A stretch of DNA of 64,000 nucleotides, taken from Cupriavidus sp. MP-37 (GTDB lineage: Bacteria > Pseudomonadota > Gammaproteobacteria > Burkholderiales > Burkholderiaceae). The stretch covers positions 1,573,001 through 1,637,000 of the forward strand of contig NZ_CP085344.1 of assembly GCF_020618415.1 (NCBI RefSeq), written 5' to 3'. Positions 51,049 to 61,497 of the stretch are shown piece by piece (position 1 is the first letter of the stretch; each line of letters begins with the position of its first letter). The position numbers and the translations under genes are program-made. Below the pieces are notes generated by a model, which had not been told where the DNA came from, searched no databases, and saw nothing but the letters and a program-made list of their open reading frames with translations.

Positions 51049-51535
51049 GGCGGAAAACCTCTGGTTTCGCTCTGTTTATGTTGAAGGCTGGACGGCCGAG
51101 CCGTTACCTTACACGAGATTGCGCGGACCCGTCGGGCCGCCTCTTTGCGCCTGAAGCAGGCGGTGGAGGCCGCTACCGCGCCCGGTGCTGCCGATATGTT
51201 ACCAGTTTGCCGATTTTCAAGACCGGCCGCCGGCACATCCGGCAAAGCTGCGGCAACCAGGCATATGGGCCCGCAAACAATGCCGTCATTCTGGTGCAAA
51301 GGTTTAATTCATTGAAATGCTTATTTTCAATGGCGGCGAGAGATTTGCCCAATCGCCGCGGCCGCCCACGGCGGGTGCCATGGAGTGCACTTGTGCGCGC
51401 CGGGGTGCCGGATGCGTACAGCGTGCGCGTAGAATAGAAGCGGACCGCACGGCGCCCGCTGGGCAACTCGCGGCGCACCATCCCGCTCCATCCCGCTCCA
51501 TCCCTGTACCCTGCGCCCCTGACTAGGTCATCGAC
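51049..51535. other. Divergent intergenic region, trxA to small gene
   Basis: About 490 bases without a convincing gene. An AT-rich island around 51300-51335 holds an 8-bp inverted repeat (51310-51317 with 51325-51332, 7-base spacer), a possible protein-binding site. TAGAAT at 51430-51435 could be a -10 for the rightward gene. No clear trxA promoter was found by eye. Confidence 0.45.
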
Positions 51536-51808
51536 ATGAACACCGATCCCCGCAAGCCTTCGCAGCCCGAGCCCGGCCAGGCGCCGGACGTCGACCACCT
51601 GAGCGATGCGCTGGACCATCTCAGCAGCGCCGTGGAGACCAACAGCATCGCCAGCGGCGCCGCCCGCGGCCTGGTCTACAGCATCATCGAAACGCTTGGT
51701 ACTTTGGTGGGCGACCCCGACTTGCCCGAGCATGCGCGTTCAGGCTATGAAGGCCTGCTCGAAACCGCGCGCGAAATCCGCGCCCGCCTGGAAGGCGGCT
51801 CTGACTGA
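51536..51808 (+). CDS. Small acidic protein of unknown function
   Basis: A 90-residue acidic protein: a Pro-rich head (MNTDPRKPSQPEPGQAPDV) and two predicted helices (HLSDALDHLSSAVETNSIAS, then SGYEGLLETAREIRARLEG), with no membrane segment and no Cys. Only a weak AGGTC precedes the ATG. It has gene-like codon choice (third-position GC) and the frame is not extended. I do not recognise the family. It is upstream of the AddB-like gene by 151 bases. Confidence 0.6.
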   Translation: MNTDPRKPSQPEPGQAPDVDHLSDALDHLSSAVETNSIASGAARGLVYSIIETLGTLVGDPDLPEHARSGYEGLLETAREIRARLEGGSD

Positions 51809-51959
51809 AGCGGCGCGGCCTGTCCCGGTATCGCGGTGCCTTCGCCGCCGGACGTGCCGGCTGGCGGCGCCGCGTCATGCTTGCCATGCGTTGCCTCCTG
51901 ATTTGTTCCAACCCGACGCCGTTCCCGCATCCTTGCGGCCAACGCCCCAATGACGGTCC

Positions 51960-54833
51960 ATGACGTCGCTACGCTTTCGCCCCGGTCCTGACTTTCTCGA
52001 GCAGGCAGCCACCGCTGCCTGGTATTTCCTCGACCGCTGCGGCGCGCCCGAGGCGGGTGCGCACGTGGTGGTGCCGACCGCCGCGCAGATTCCGGGCGTG
52101 CGCCAGGCGCTGGACGCCGCGGCGCGTGCGGCCGGGCGGCCGCGGCTGCTGCCGCGCGTGCTGACGCTGGGCCACTGGCTGCTCGACCTGCCGCCCGAGG
52201 GCGCGCCGGTGCGCAGCCCGGCGGCGCGCCTGCTCGCGGTGCAGCAGGCGGTGCGCGGACAGGAATGGCTGCGCCGGGCCTTCGGCGCGCAGAACGAAAC
52301 CGCGGCGTGGGGCTTGTCGCAGACGCTGCTGGCGATCTGCGACGAGCTCAGCGCGCGCTGGCTCGAGGACGCCGCCATCCGCGACGACGACGAGATCGAC
52401 GGCGACGATCGCGCGGGCCTGCTGCAAGGCGCGCTGGCGCGGACCTATTCGCATCTGTCGGAGCGATTCCTGGGCGAGGAGGCGCGCATCGTGCTGGCGT
52501 TCTGGCAGGCGCTGTCCGGGCCCGACGATCCGCTCCCGGCGAAGCGCCGCGCGCTGCGCGAACTGTCGCAGCAGCTGCGCGGTCCGGTGGTCTGGATTGC
52601 GCCGACCCCGCCCACGCCGCTCGAGGCCGCGTTCCTGCGCGATGCCGCCGAGCTGGTGCCGGTGCTGCAGGTGGGCTATGACTGGAGCGGGCAGGATGCA
52701 GATGATGACGGCTGGTACCACGCGCTGCTGGCGTTGTGGCCGGAAGCCAGGATCGCCGGCGGCGACGAGTCCGCGATTCACGCCACCGCGCCCGCGATGC
52801 CGGCGCTGCCGCCGCAGCGCCCGTCGGTCCGCGTGGTCGGCTGCGCCCGCTTCGAGGACGAGGCCGCGGCCGCCGCCGCGCAGCTGGTGCAGTGGCTCAA
52901 CGAGGGCCGACGCCAGGTGGCGCTGGTCGCGCACGACCGCGTGGTGGCACGCCGCGCGCGCGCGCTGCTGGCGCGCGCCGGCGCGCCGGTGCGCGACGAG
53001 ACCGGCTGGAAGCTGTCGACCACGCGTGCCGCCGCCGCGCTGATGCGCTGGTTCGACCTGCTGGTGCGCGATGGCGATACTGCGGCGCTGCTGGACCTGC
53101 TCAAGAGCCCGTTCTGCCTGCCCGATGTGGCCGCGCGCGGCGCGGCCATCGCGCTGCTCGAGCGCCAGGTGCGGCGCGAGGGCATGACCGGCGGCTGGTC
53201 GCGGCTGCGCCAGTTGTTCGCGCACTTTCCGGCAAGCACGCAGCAGGCCGCGGGCGACGACGAGGATGCCGAGCAGGCACCGCGCCGCGCGGCCCATGCC
53301 CTGATCGGCTTGCTCGCCGACGAGGCCGAACGCTGGCCGCGCGGTCTCGCGCAGCATCCGCTGGCGACCTGGCTGGAACGTCTCGACGGCATGCTCGACG
53401 GCCTCGGCATGCGCGCCGCGCTGGCCGCGGACGATGCCGGCAGCCAGCTGCTCGATGCCCTGGCACGGCTGCAGGAGCTGCCGCGCGACGAGACCGGCGG
53501 CCACGCCACGCTGTCGCAGGGCGAGTTCCGCGCGATGCTGTCGGCGCTGCTGGAATCGGTCGCCTACAAGGAGCCCTCGGCCAGCGGGCCCGCGCGCATC
53601 ACCATCCTGCCGCTGAACGGCGCGCGCATGCGGCGCTTCGAGGGCGTGGTGATCGTCGGCTGCGACGACGCCCAGTTGCCGTCCAGCGCCGCCGAGCTGA
53701 TGTTCTTCTCCAACCAGATGCGGCGCGAGCTGGACCTGGAAGACCGCGAGGCGCGCTTTGCGCAGCAGGCGCGCGACCTGGCCGAAGTGCTGCTGAACAA
53801 CGATGACGTGGTGCTGACCTGGCAGCGCTACGGCAGCCGCGGCGAACCGCATCACGTGTCGGGCTGGATCGAACGGCTGGCGGCGTGCTGCGCGCGCGCC
53901 GGGGTCAGCATCGAAGGCGCCGCGGCGCCGCAGGCGCACGAGACCTTCGCCGATGTGCGCGGCATGCCGGCGCCGGCGGCCGAGCCCGCGCTGGTACCGG
54001 TGCGCTGGAGCGCGCAGGCGTACAACATGCTGCGCCGCTGCCCTTACCAGTTCTTCGCCGGCCGCATGCTCGGCCTGGCCGGGCTCGAGACCGTCAGCGA
54101 CGAGCTGGAGAAGCGCGACATCGGCGAGACCCTGCACCGCGTGCTGCTGACCTACCACAAGGAGCTGCAGGCGCGGCGCGAGCGCGGCGAGACGCTGTCC
54201 GAAGACCAGCGCCTGGCGCGCCTGGGCGAAATCTCCGACGAGGTCTTCGGCGCGCTGATGGCCGAGGACGGCAACGCCATTGCCTACTACCGGCGCTGGC
54301 GCGAGGTGTTGCCGTCGTATGTCGCGTGGCAGTCGGCGCGCGAGGCCGAGGGCTGGTTTTGGCGCGGCGGCGAACTCGATGCCGGCATCGACCTGCCGAT
54401 GCCGGACGGCCAGCCGCTGCGCCTGACGGGACGCATCGACCGGCTCGACCAGGGGCCGGGCGGCGCGCATGCCGTGCTCGACTACAAGACCCAGAGCGCC
54501 ACGCGCCTGAAGCGCAAGCTGGCCGAGGTCGAGGAAGACTGCCAGCTGCCGTTCTACGGCCTGCTGCGCGCCGATGCCGCGGCGGGCAGCTGGGTCTCGC
54601 TCGAGGGTGCGCGCGAGGGCGCGCCGGCGGCGCAGCGCGAGGTCGGCCTGCCGGACTTCGAGGCCGCGGTCACCTGGCTGGAAGGCCAGATGCGCGATGA
54701 CGTGATGCGCCTGCGCCAGGGCGCCAGGCTGCCGGCCTTCGGCGATGCTTCGGCATGCGTGTATTGCACCGCCCGCGGCCTGTGCCGCAAGGGCTTCTGG
54801 GACTCCACCGCCGTGCCGGCGCTGACATCATGA
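51960..54833 (+). CDS. AddB-like PD-(D/E)XK nuclease/inactivated helicase
   Basis: A 957-residue protein of the AddB/RexB-like type, the partner of the helicase that follows, for processing double-strand breaks before RecA loading. The N-terminal helicase-like part has no intact Walker A, as in AddB. The C-terminal nuclease has WSAQAYNMLRRCPYQFF, GRIDRLDQGPGG and VLDYKTQ (core Asp and Lys of PD-(D/E)XK), and ends with CVYCTARGLCRKGFW; with the Cys in RRCPYQFF this makes the four-Cys iron-sulfur pattern. The ATG at 51960 has a weak ribosome site. Its stop overlaps the helicase start (ATGA). Confidence 0.85.
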   Translation: MTSLRFRPGPDFLEQAATAAWYFLDRCGAPEAGAHVVVPTAAQIPGVRQALDAAARAAGRPRLLPRVLTLGHWLLDLPPEGAPVRSPAARLLAVQQAVRGQEWLRRAFGAQNETAAWGLSQTLLAICDELSARWLEDAAIRDDDEIDGDDRAGLLQGALARTYSHLSERFLGEEARIVLAFWQALSGPDDPLPAKRRALRELSQQLRGPVVWIAPTPPTPLEAAFLRDAAELVPVLQVGYDWSGQDADDDGWYHALLALWPEARIAGGDESAIHATAPAMPALPPQRPSVRVVGCARFEDEAAAAAAQLVQWLNEGRRQVALVAHDRVVARRARALLARAGAPVRDETGWKLSTTRAAAALMRWFDLLVRDGDTAALLDLLKSPFCLPDVAARGAAIALLERQVRREGMTGGWSRLRQLFAHFPASTQQAAGDDEDAEQAPRRAAHALIGLLADEAERWPRGLAQHPLATWLERLDGMLDGLGMRAALAADDAGSQLLDALARLQELPRDETGGHATLSQGEFRAMLSALLESVAYKEPSASGPARITILPLNGARMRRFEGVVIVGCDDAQLPSSAAELMFFSNQMRRELDLEDREARFAQQARDLAEVLLNNDDVVLTWQRYGSRGEPHHVSGWIERLAACCARAGVSIEGAAAPQAHETFADVRGMPAPAAEPALVPVRWSAQAYNMLRRCPYQFFAGRMLGLAGLETVSDELEKRDIGETLHRVLLTYHKELQARRERGETLSEDQRLARLGEISDEVFGALMAEDGNAIAYYRRWREVLPSYVAWQSAREAEGWFWRGGELDAGIDLPMPDGQPLRLTGRIDRLDQGPGGAHAVLDYKTQSATRLKRKLAEVEEDCQLPFYGLLRADAAAGSWVSLEGAREGAPAAQREVGLPDFEAAVTWLEGQMRDDVMRLRQGARLPAFGDASACVYCTARGLCRKGFWDSTAVPALTS

Positions 54834-57800
54834 CGCCTCACGACCTGCTCGACGTGCAGCCTTACCAGCGCGATGGCGCGCCCGTTTCCGAAGCGGAATT
54901 CACGCGCGCGGCCTGCGATCCGGCGCGTTCGGTGGTGGTCGAAGCCTGCGCCGGCAGCGGCAAGACCTGGCTGCTGGTGGCGCGGCTGGTGCGCCTGCTG
55001 CTGGCCGGCGCGGCGCCGCACGAGATCCTGGCGATCACCTTTACGCGCAAGGCCGCCGAGGAAATGCGCGACCGCCTGCTCGAGGTGCTGGCGCAGCTGT
55101 CGCGCGACAGCGACGACGACGTGATCGCCGCGCTGGTGCAGCGCGGCCTTTCGGCCGAAGCCGCGCGCGAAGCGCTGCCGCGCGCGCGCCGGCTGCATGC
55201 GCAGGTGCTGGCGGCACCGGGGCGCATGGCCATCGACACCTTCCACGGCTGGTTCGGCACGCTGCTGCGCGGCGCGCCGCTGGCGTCGGGCATCGTGCCG
55301 GGCGCGGCGCTGCGCGAGGATGCATTGCGCATGAAGCGCGAGGCCTGGGCGCCGGTGTGGCGCGCGCTGGCCACGCCGCCATATGCCGAGCTGCGCGCCG
55401 CGTGGGAAACGCTGGTCGATACCGTCGGCGACTTCCAGGCGCGCACGCTGCTCGACGCGATGTTCCACGCCCGCAGCGAATGGTGGGCGATGCAGGAGGG
55501 CGGCGACCCGCTGCAGGCGCTGTCCGACTGCCTGGGCGAAGACGCGCAGGGCGACGTGCTGCTGCAGGCGCTGGCCGACGAGGGCTGGCGCGATGCCTGC
55601 GAAGCGATCGCGGCGCGCTTGAGCGCGGCGGGCAAGAGCGAGCAGACCCACGCCGGCCGCATCACCGAGGCGCTGATGGCGATCGCCGCCTGGCGCGAGG
55701 CCGGCGCCGCGCCCGGCAAGCCCGCCGAACGCGTGTTCGCGCAGCTGCGCGCCGCGTTCTTCACCAGCACCGGCGGCCCGCGCTCGCTGCGGCGCACCGC
55801 GGCGCTGGCCAAGGTCGCCGGCGGCGAAGGCATGGTCGATGTGCTGCTGGACCAGCACGCCGCGATCTGTGCGATGCTCGACGACATCAGCGCGCGCTGC
55901 TGCGAGGCCGCCGTGCTGGCGGTCAACCAGGCCCTGTTCCGCATCGGCGATGCGCTGCTGACGCGCTACCAGCAGCACAAGGACGCGCAGCGCGCGATGG
56001 ACTTCGCCGACCTCGAATGGCAGGCCGCGCGGCTGATGTCGGACGAGGAGACTGCCACCTACCTGCAGGTGCGGCTCGATGCGCGCTACCGCCACCTGCT
56101 GCTCGACGAGTTCCAGGACACCAACCCGCTGCAATGGCGCATCCTGCAGGGCTGGCTGGCCGGCTATGCGGGGCTGGGCGAGCGCCCGACGGTGTTCCTG
56201 GTGGGCGATCCCAAGCAATCGATCTACCGTTTCCGCCGCGCCGATGCCAGGCTCTTCGGCGCCGCCGGCGAGATGCTGCGCGACGCGTTCGGCGCCACCG
56301 TGCTGCGCACCAACCGGACCCGGCGCAATCGCGCCGAAGTGCTGGACTGGGTCAACGCGGTGTTCGACAGCGCGCGCGCCGAGGGGCGCTATCCGCTGTA
56401 CTCGACCCAGACCACCGCGCTGGGCGGCTGCGGCGGGCCGGTGTGGCTGTTGCCGCTGGTGGAGCCCGATGACACCGGCGACAGCGCGGCGCAGGATGCG
56501 GACGACGAAACCGCGGCAGCCGCCGCAGCCGCCGCAGGCGCCTCCACGCACCGCGACACGCTGCTGCAGCCGCGCCGGCAGGCCGGCGATTCGCTGCGGC
56601 TGGAAGAAGGGCGGCGCGTGGCGGCGTGGCTGCGGCTGGTGCGCGACACCGTGCCGGTGCACGAAGGCAATACCCAGCGGCCCGCGCGCTGGAGCGACAT
56701 GCACCTGCTGGTGCGCCGCAAGACCCATCTGGCCGACTATGAGCGCGCCCTGCGCGAGGCCGGCATTCCATGCCTGAGCCCGCGTCGCGGCGGCCTGCTG
56801 GCGACGCTCGAGGCGCTGGACCTGTCGGCGCTGCTGGCGTTCCTGATGACGCCCGAGTCGGACCTGGACCTGGCACACGTATTGAAGAGCCCGCTGGTCG
56901 GCGCGACCGACGACGACTTGCTGGCCCTTGCGCAGATGGAAGGCGAGGGCGGCTGGTGGGCGCGCCTCGAGGCCGGCGGCCTGCCGGCGCAGGTCTCCGA
57001 CGCGCTGCGCGAGGGCGTGCCGAGGCTGCGCCAGTGGCTGCGGGTCGCGCCGCACCAGCCGGTGCATGACCTGATCGACCAGATCTTCCACGGCGGCGAG
57101 GTCCGGCGCCGCTACGCCGAAGCCGCGCCGCCGGATATCCGCGAGCAGGTGCTGGCCAACCTCGACGCCTTCCTAAAGCTGTCGCTGGATCTCGACGGCG
57201 GGCGCTATCCGAGCCTGCCGAAGTTTATCGACGAGCTGCAGGAAATCCGCCGGGGCGACGAAGGCGAAAGTCCCGACGAAGGCGGCATGGGCGAACGCGC
57301 CGACGACCTCGAGCCGGCCGAGGACAATCCGGCCTACGCCGGGCTCGACGCGGTGCATATCCTGACCGTGCATGCCGCCAAGGGGCTGGAAGCTCCGTTC
57401 GTGGTGCTGCTCGATGCCAACCACAGCGAGCCGGCCGCGGACCGTGGCGGCATCCTGGTCGACTGGCCGCCGTCGTCGCCGGTGCCGCGGCATTTCTCGG
57501 CGTACGGCAAGCGCAGCGAGCGCGGGCTGGCGCGCGCGCCGCTGTTCGAGGCCGAGGCGGCGCTGGGCGAGCGCGAAAACTGGAACCTGCTGTACGTCGC
57601 CATGACGCGCGCGCAGCAGGGCCTGCTGGTCAGCGGCGTCAAGGGCCGCGCCAGCCGCGGCAATGCTGGCGAAGGCAATGCCGAGATCGCCGGCAGCTGG
57701 TATGTGCGGCTGCAGGCGGCGGGCGTCGGCGAACTGGTGCCGGCCTATCCGGACGCCCAAGGCGATGCGGCCGATGCGCAAACATTGCTTCCCGCCCGAC

Positions 57801-58453
57801 TGAGCGAGCCGGTGCGCTACACCGACTTCCGGCTGCGCTACCGCGATGCCGTCGATGACCCGCGGCAGGCCGTGTTTGCTGACGACGACGCGGAAGCCAC
57901 GGACGAAGCCGACGGCATCGTCTTCAACGCCGCCGCGGCTCGCCATGGCGAGCTGGTGCATGCGCTGCTGGAACGCCTGACGCGCTATCCCGAAGCCTTC
58001 GCCGGCGTGCCGGCGATCGATACGGTATTGCGATGGTTCCCGCTGACCGGCGCGCACACCGCGGCGGCACGGGCAGCCTGGCGGCAACAGGTGGAAGAGG
58101 CGCTGGCGGCGGTGGCCGCGATGCTGCGCGCGCCGGCGCTGGCGCCGCTATTGGCCGCCGGTGATGCCTGCAGCGCGCGCAACGAGGTCGAACTGTATGA
58201 CGCGCGTGGCCGGCTGCTGCGTATCGACCGGCTGGTCGAGTTCGACGACCGCGTCGTCGTCATCGACTACAAGCTGCGACTGCTGCCGCAGGAGCACGCC
58301 GCCTATCGCGCGCAGCTGGGCCGCTACACCGCGGCGATCGCGCCGATGTTTCCGGGCAAGCGCGTCGAGGCGGGCGTGGCCACCGCCGCAGGCGAATGGA
58401 TTCCCGCCGAGCGCCTGGCGCCGCAGCTTCCACAACAGGGTTCGCTGTTCTGA
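54830..58453 (+). CDS. AddA-like UvrD-family helicase/nuclease
   Basis: A 1207-residue SF1A helicase fused to a nuclease. Walker A is ACAGSGKTW near 40-47, motif Ia TFTRKAAEEMRDRL, motif II LLLDEFQDTNPLQW near 425, motif III FLVGDPKQSIYRFRRAD, and motif V/VI HILTVHAAKGLEAPFV and LLYVAMTRAQQGLLVSG. The C terminus has RIDRLVEFDDRVVVIDYKL, a PD-(D/E)XK nuclease core. Together with the overlapping AddB-like gene it forms an end-resection nuclease. The real start is the ATG at 54830; the frame opens earlier in the upstream gene. Confidence 0.9.
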   Translation: MTPHDLLDVQPYQRDGAPVSEAEFTRAACDPARSVVVEACAGSGKTWLLVARLVRLLLAGAAPHEILAITFTRKAAEEMRDRLLEVLAQLSRDSDDDVIAALVQRGLSAEAAREALPRARRLHAQVLAAPGRMAIDTFHGWFGTLLRGAPLASGIVPGAALREDALRMKREAWAPVWRALATPPYAELRAAWETLVDTVGDFQARTLLDAMFHARSEWWAMQEGGDPLQALSDCLGEDAQGDVLLQALADEGWRDACEAIAARLSAAGKSEQTHAGRITEALMAIAAWREAGAAPGKPAERVFAQLRAAFFTSTGGPRSLRRTAALAKVAGGEGMVDVLLDQHAAICAMLDDISARCCEAAVLAVNQALFRIGDALLTRYQQHKDAQRAMDFADLEWQAARLMSDEETATYLQVRLDARYRHLLLDEFQDTNPLQWRILQGWLAGYAGLGERPTVFLVGDPKQSIYRFRRADARLFGAAGEMLRDAFGATVLRTNRTRRNRAEVLDWVNAVFDSARAEGRYPLYSTQTTALGGCGGPVWLLPLVEPDDTGDSAAQDADDETAAAAAAAAGASTHRDTLLQPRRQAGDSLRLEEGRRVAAWLRLVRDTVPVHEGNTQRPARWSDMHLLVRRKTHLADYERALREAGIPCLSPRRGGLLATLEALDLSALLAFLMTPESDLDLAHVLKSPLVGATDDDLLALAQMEGEGGWWARLEAGGLPAQVSDALREGVPRLRQWLRVAPHQPVHDLIDQIFHGGEVRRRYAEAAPPDIREQVLANLDAFLKLSLDLDGGRYPSLPKFIDELQEIRRGDEGESPDEGGMGERADDLEPAEDNPAYAGLDAVHILTVHAAKGLEAPFVVLLDANHSEPAADRGGILVDWPPSSPVPRHFSAYGKRSERGLARAPLFEAEAALGERENWNLLYVAMTRAQQGLLVSGVKGRASRGNAGEGNAEIAGSWYVRLQAAGVGELVPAYPDAQGDAADAQTLLPARLSEPVRYTDFRLRYRDAVDDPRQAVFADDDAEATDEADGIVFNAAAARHGELVHALLERLTRYPEAFAGVPAIDTVLRWFPLTGAHTAAARAAWRQQVEEALAAVAAMLRAPALAPLLAAGDACSARNEVELYDARGRLLRIDRLVEFDDRVVVIDYKLRLLPQEHAAYRAQLGRYTAAIAPMFPGKRVEAGVATAAGEWIPAERLAPQLPQQGSLF

Positions 58454-58902
58454 ACGCCGGCGCGGCGCGTCGGCAAGGGCAGCGGAATCGGCGCAAAATG
58501 GGGCGCATGGCGCGCGCGATGGCGGCCTGGCTGTACTAAAGTGACAGGGACTGCGCTGCGAGCGGCTGGCGCGCGCGATAGGCAGGCTGGAGTAGACAGG
58601 CTGGAGGGAAGGGGGACTACGGACGGGAAGTGTGAGGTGGACGAGCCTGACCCTCGGCACTGGCGGAAAACGGCTGTGGCTGCTTCGTTCCCGACCTGAC
58701 CAGGTTGACCGCGCCACCATGCGAGGAGGCCCGTCCGAGCGGCATTGTACCCCAGAGCGCGGGCGCGCGCAGGATTTGCATCGAATGCCCTTGGCGGGCA
58801 CGGGTCATTGCCCGCGCCATGGCGCCGGGTTGATCTGGCGCAGGCAATGCGTGCCGCGCTGGCCCGACCATTCACCAACCCGCACACGTGGTGAGCCAAT
58901 AC
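58454..58902. other. Intergenic region holding the SRP RNA
   Basis: About 450 bases between the helicase and reductase genes. The 4.5S RNA gene takes up 58638-58737 on the minus strand with its -10 at 58749-58744. I looked for a cobalamin riboswitch before the B12-dependent reductase and saw no B12-box. The rest shows nothing recognisable. Confidence 0.5.
58638..58737 (-). ncRNA. ffs: Signal recognition particle 4.5S RNA
   Basis: On the minus strand the conserved SRP core appears: GGTCAGGTCGGGAACGAAGC, followed by AGCC, the Ffh-binding helix 8 tip (GGTCAGG, then a GGAA-type tetraloop region, then AGCAGCC). The ends pair (GGACGGGCCT with AGGCTCGTCC, one G-U), fixing the borders to within a few bases. 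A TACAAT -10 (58749-58744) sits 6-7 bases before the 5' end. About 100 nt, the normal small bacterial size. Confidence 0.88.
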
Positions 58903-61389
58903 ATGAACGCAAACGACCAGATCATTCGCGGCGCGCTGGCGCCGCAGGAAATCTCCACCGAAGTCCTGCTCGAAAAATACGCCAAGGGCGAAGAGCGCAG
59001 CATTGCCGATGTCAGGCAGCGCGTGGCGCGCGCGCTGGCGCAGGCCGAGCCCGAGGACCAGCGCGAAGCCTGGAGCGCGCGCTTCCTGTGGGCGCAGGAA
59101 AACGGCTTCGTGCCGGCGGGGCGCATCAATTCGGCGGCGGGCACGGGCATCCAGGCCACGCTGATCAACTGCTTCGTGCAGCCGGTGGGCGATTCGGTGT
59201 CGGAGCCGCGCGACGGCCGCCCCAGCATCTACACCGCGGTGGCGCAGGCCGCCGAAACCATGCGCCGCGGCGGCGGCGTGGGCTATGACTTCTCCGCGAT
59301 CCGTCCGGCCGGCGCGCTGGTGCGGGCGACGCATTCGCGCGCGTCGGGGCCGGTGTCGTTCATGAAGGTGTTCGACGCCTCGTGCGCGACGGTGGAATCG
59401 GCCGGCGCGCGCCGGGGCGCGCAGATGGGCGTGCTGCGCTGCGACCATCCCGATATCGAGAGCTTTATCCACGCCAAGGACAAGGGCGAGCTCAGCAACT
59501 TCAATATCTCCATCGGCGTCACCGACGACTTCATGCAGGCGGTGCAGGCCGATGCCGAGGTCGAGCTGGTGCACGAGGCCGAGCCGGGCGCCGACATGAT
59601 CGCCGCCGGCGCGTACCGCCGCGACGACGGCCAGTGGGTGTACCGGCGCGTGCCGGCGCGCAACCTGTGGGACCAGGTCATGCAGGCCACCTACGACCAT
59701 GCCGAGCCGGGCATCCTGTTCCTGTCGCAGATCAACGCCGACAACAACCTCTATTACTGCGAGCGCATCGAGGCCACCAACCCCTGCGCCGAGCAGCCGC
59801 TGCCGTCCTACGGATGCTGCTGCCTGGGCTCGATCAACCTGACGAAATTCGTGCGCCAGCCGTTCACGCCGCAGGCCGCGTTCGACTTCGACGCCTTTGC
59901 CGAGGTGGTGCGCGTGGCGACGCGCATGCTCGACAACGTGCTCGACGTGACCTTCTGGCCGTTGCCCGAACAGCAGGCCGAGGCCCACGCCAAGCGTCGC
60001 GTCGGGCTGGGCTTCCTCGGGCTCGGCAGCGCGCTGGTGATGCTGGGCCTGCGCTACGACACCGAGCCGGCGCGGCAACTGGCGGCGCGGATCTCGGAAC
60101 GGATGCGCGACGACGCCTACCTGGCGTCGACCGAACTGGCGGCGCAGAAGGGCGCCTTCCCCCTGTTCGATGCCGGCGCCTACCTGCAGAGCGGCTTCGC
60201 CAGCCGGCTACCGCAGCGCGTGCGCGAGGCCATCGGCCGCCATGGGCTGCGCAACTCGCACCTGCTGTCGATCGCGCCCACCGGCACCATCACGCTGGCC
60301 TTTGCCGACAATGCCTCCAATGGCATCGAGCCCGCCTTCTCGTGGACCTACAACCGCAGGAAGCGCATGCCGGACAACAGCTATCGCAGCTTCGAGGTGG
60401 CCGACCATGCCTGGCGGCTCTACCGTCACATGGGGTCCGACATGGCGCAGCTGCCGGACGCATTCGTCACCGCGCTGCAGATGTCGGCACTGGACCATAT
60501 GCGGATGCTGGAAGCAGTGCAGCCGTATATCGATACCAGCATCAGCAAGACCGTCAACGTGCCCGAGGACTATCCCTACGAAGCCTTCCGCAACCTGTAT
60601 CTCGAGGCCTGGAAGGCCGGGCTCAAGGGGCTGGCGACGTATCGGCCGAATTCGGTGCTGGGCGCGGTGCTGTCGGTGGAGGCGCCCGCCGCGCCGCCCG
60701 TGCCCGCGGCCGACGACAACCCGCTGGTGCGCCCGTTCGGCAGCCGGCCGGTGGGCGACCTCGAAGGGGTGACGTCCAAGGTCGAATACCTGACGTACGA
60801 GGGCCACAAGACCGTCTACCTGACCGTCAACTTCATGCGCGTCGCCGGCGTGGTCGACGGCAAGCCGGTGGAGATCGAGCGCCCGGTCGAGTTCTTCATG
60901 CCGGCGGGCCAGCGCAGCGAGGGCCAGCAATGGATCACCTCGACCATGCGGCTGTTGTCGATGGTGGCGCGCTCGGGCGGCTCGGTGGCCAAGGCGCTGG
61001 CCGACATGCGCAACGTGGTCTGGGACAAGGGCACGGTGCGCTACGGCACGCTGGTGCGCCAGGACGGCACCGAGGTGCCGCGCTTCCATGATTCCGAGGT
61101 GGCGGCGCTGGGCTATGCGCTGCAGCGCATCCTGATCAAGCGCGGCTTCCTGGATGCCGACGGCGGCCAGGTGCCGGTGGCGGCGCTGGCCGCGCGGCTG
61201 GCGCAGCGCGACGGCGGCGCGCAGGCGCTGGCGGCCGGGGCGGATCTTGCCGGCCAGGCCAGCGCGGCGCCGGGCACGCCCGGCGTGGGCACCGGCAAGC
61301 CTTGCCCCGAGTGTGGCGCGCACGCCTTGCACAAGGTCGATGGCTGCGCCAAATGCGCCAATTGCGGCTACGTCGGCGAGTGCGGCTGA
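58903..61389 (+). CDS. nrdJ: Adenosylcobalamin-dependent ribonucleotide reductase (class II)
   Basis: Reduces ribonucleotides to deoxyribonucleotides with coenzyme B12, independent of oxygen. The 828-residue protein has Cys90 in [10 protein letters not shown], the core N293-x-C295-x-E297 in [20 protein letters not shown], the [12 protein letters not shown] phosphate region, and a C-terminal zinc-ribbon with CPECG and [13 protein letters not shown] carrying the redox Cys. GGTGAG 7 bases before the ATG at 58903 supports that start over the GTG at 58888. The requirement for B12 implies synthesis or uptake elsewhere. A terminator follows. Confidence 0.93.
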   Translation: MNANDQIIRGALAPQEISTEVLLEKYAKGEERSIADVRQRVARALAQAEPEDQREAWSARFLWAQENGFVPAGRINSAAGTGIQATLINCFVQPVGDSVSEPRDGRPSIYTAVAQAAETMRRGGGVGYDFSAIRPAGALVRATHSRASGPVSFMKVFDASCATVESAGARRGAQMGVLRCDHPDIESFIHAKDKGELSNFNISIGVTDDFMQAVQADAEVELVHEAEPGADMIAAGAYRRDDGQWVYRRVPARNLWDQVMQATYDHAEPGILFLSQINADNNLYYCERIEATNPCAEQPLPSYGCCCLGSINLTKFVRQPFTPQAAFDFDAFAEVVRVATRMLDNVLDVTFWPLPEQQAEAHAKRRVGLGFLGLGSALVMLGLRYDTEPARQLAARISERMRDDAYLASTELAAQKGAFPLFDAGAYLQSGFASRLPQRVREAIGRHGLRNSHLLSIAPTGTITLAFADNASNGIEPAFSWTYNRRKRMPDNSYRSFEVADHAWRLYRHMGSDMAQLPDAFVTALQMSALDHMRMLEAVQPYIDTSISKTVNVPEDYPYEAFRNLYLEAWKAGLKGLATYRPNSVLGAVLSVEAPAAPPVPAADDNPLVRPFGSRPVGDLEGVTSKVEYLTYEGHKTVYLTVNFMRVAGVVDGKPVEIERPVEFFMPAGQRSEGQQWITSTMRLLSMVARSGGSVAKALADMRNVVWDKGTVRYGTLVRQDGTEVPRFHDSEVAALGYALQRILIKRGFLDADGGQVPVAALAARLAQRDGGAQALAAGADLAGQASAAPGTPGVGTGKPCPECGAHALHKVDGCAKCANCGYVGECG

Positions 61390-61457
61390 ACCGCGCCGCG
61401 GGCGGCCGGCGGCCACGGGCGCGGGCCGGCGGCGGCGGGGTCGGATAAAGACGCCGG

Positions 61458-61482
61458 GGCGGCCGGAGCGGGGCCGCCTTTT
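61458..61482 (+). terminator. Terminator of nrdJ
   Basis: A perfect 7-bp GC stem (61458-61464 with 61472-61478), 7-base loop, followed by TTTT. It overlaps the dnaX promoter element. Confidence 0.75.
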
Positions 61483-61490
61483 GCTACAAT
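61482..61490 (+). promoter_or_regulatory. Extended -10 promoter of dnaX
   Basis: TG-C-TACAAT at 61482-61490, with no -35 visible. The expected transcription start is at about 61497, so the dnaX ATG at 61498 would be at or next to the mRNA 5' end. Confidence 0.65.
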
Positions 61491-61497
61491 CGCCGCC

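Noticed and set aside
58738..58902. Cobalamin riboswitch in front of the B12-dependent reductase
   Set aside because: I looked for the conserved B12-box and supporting helices and did not see them; the space is short and shared with the SRP RNA promoter.
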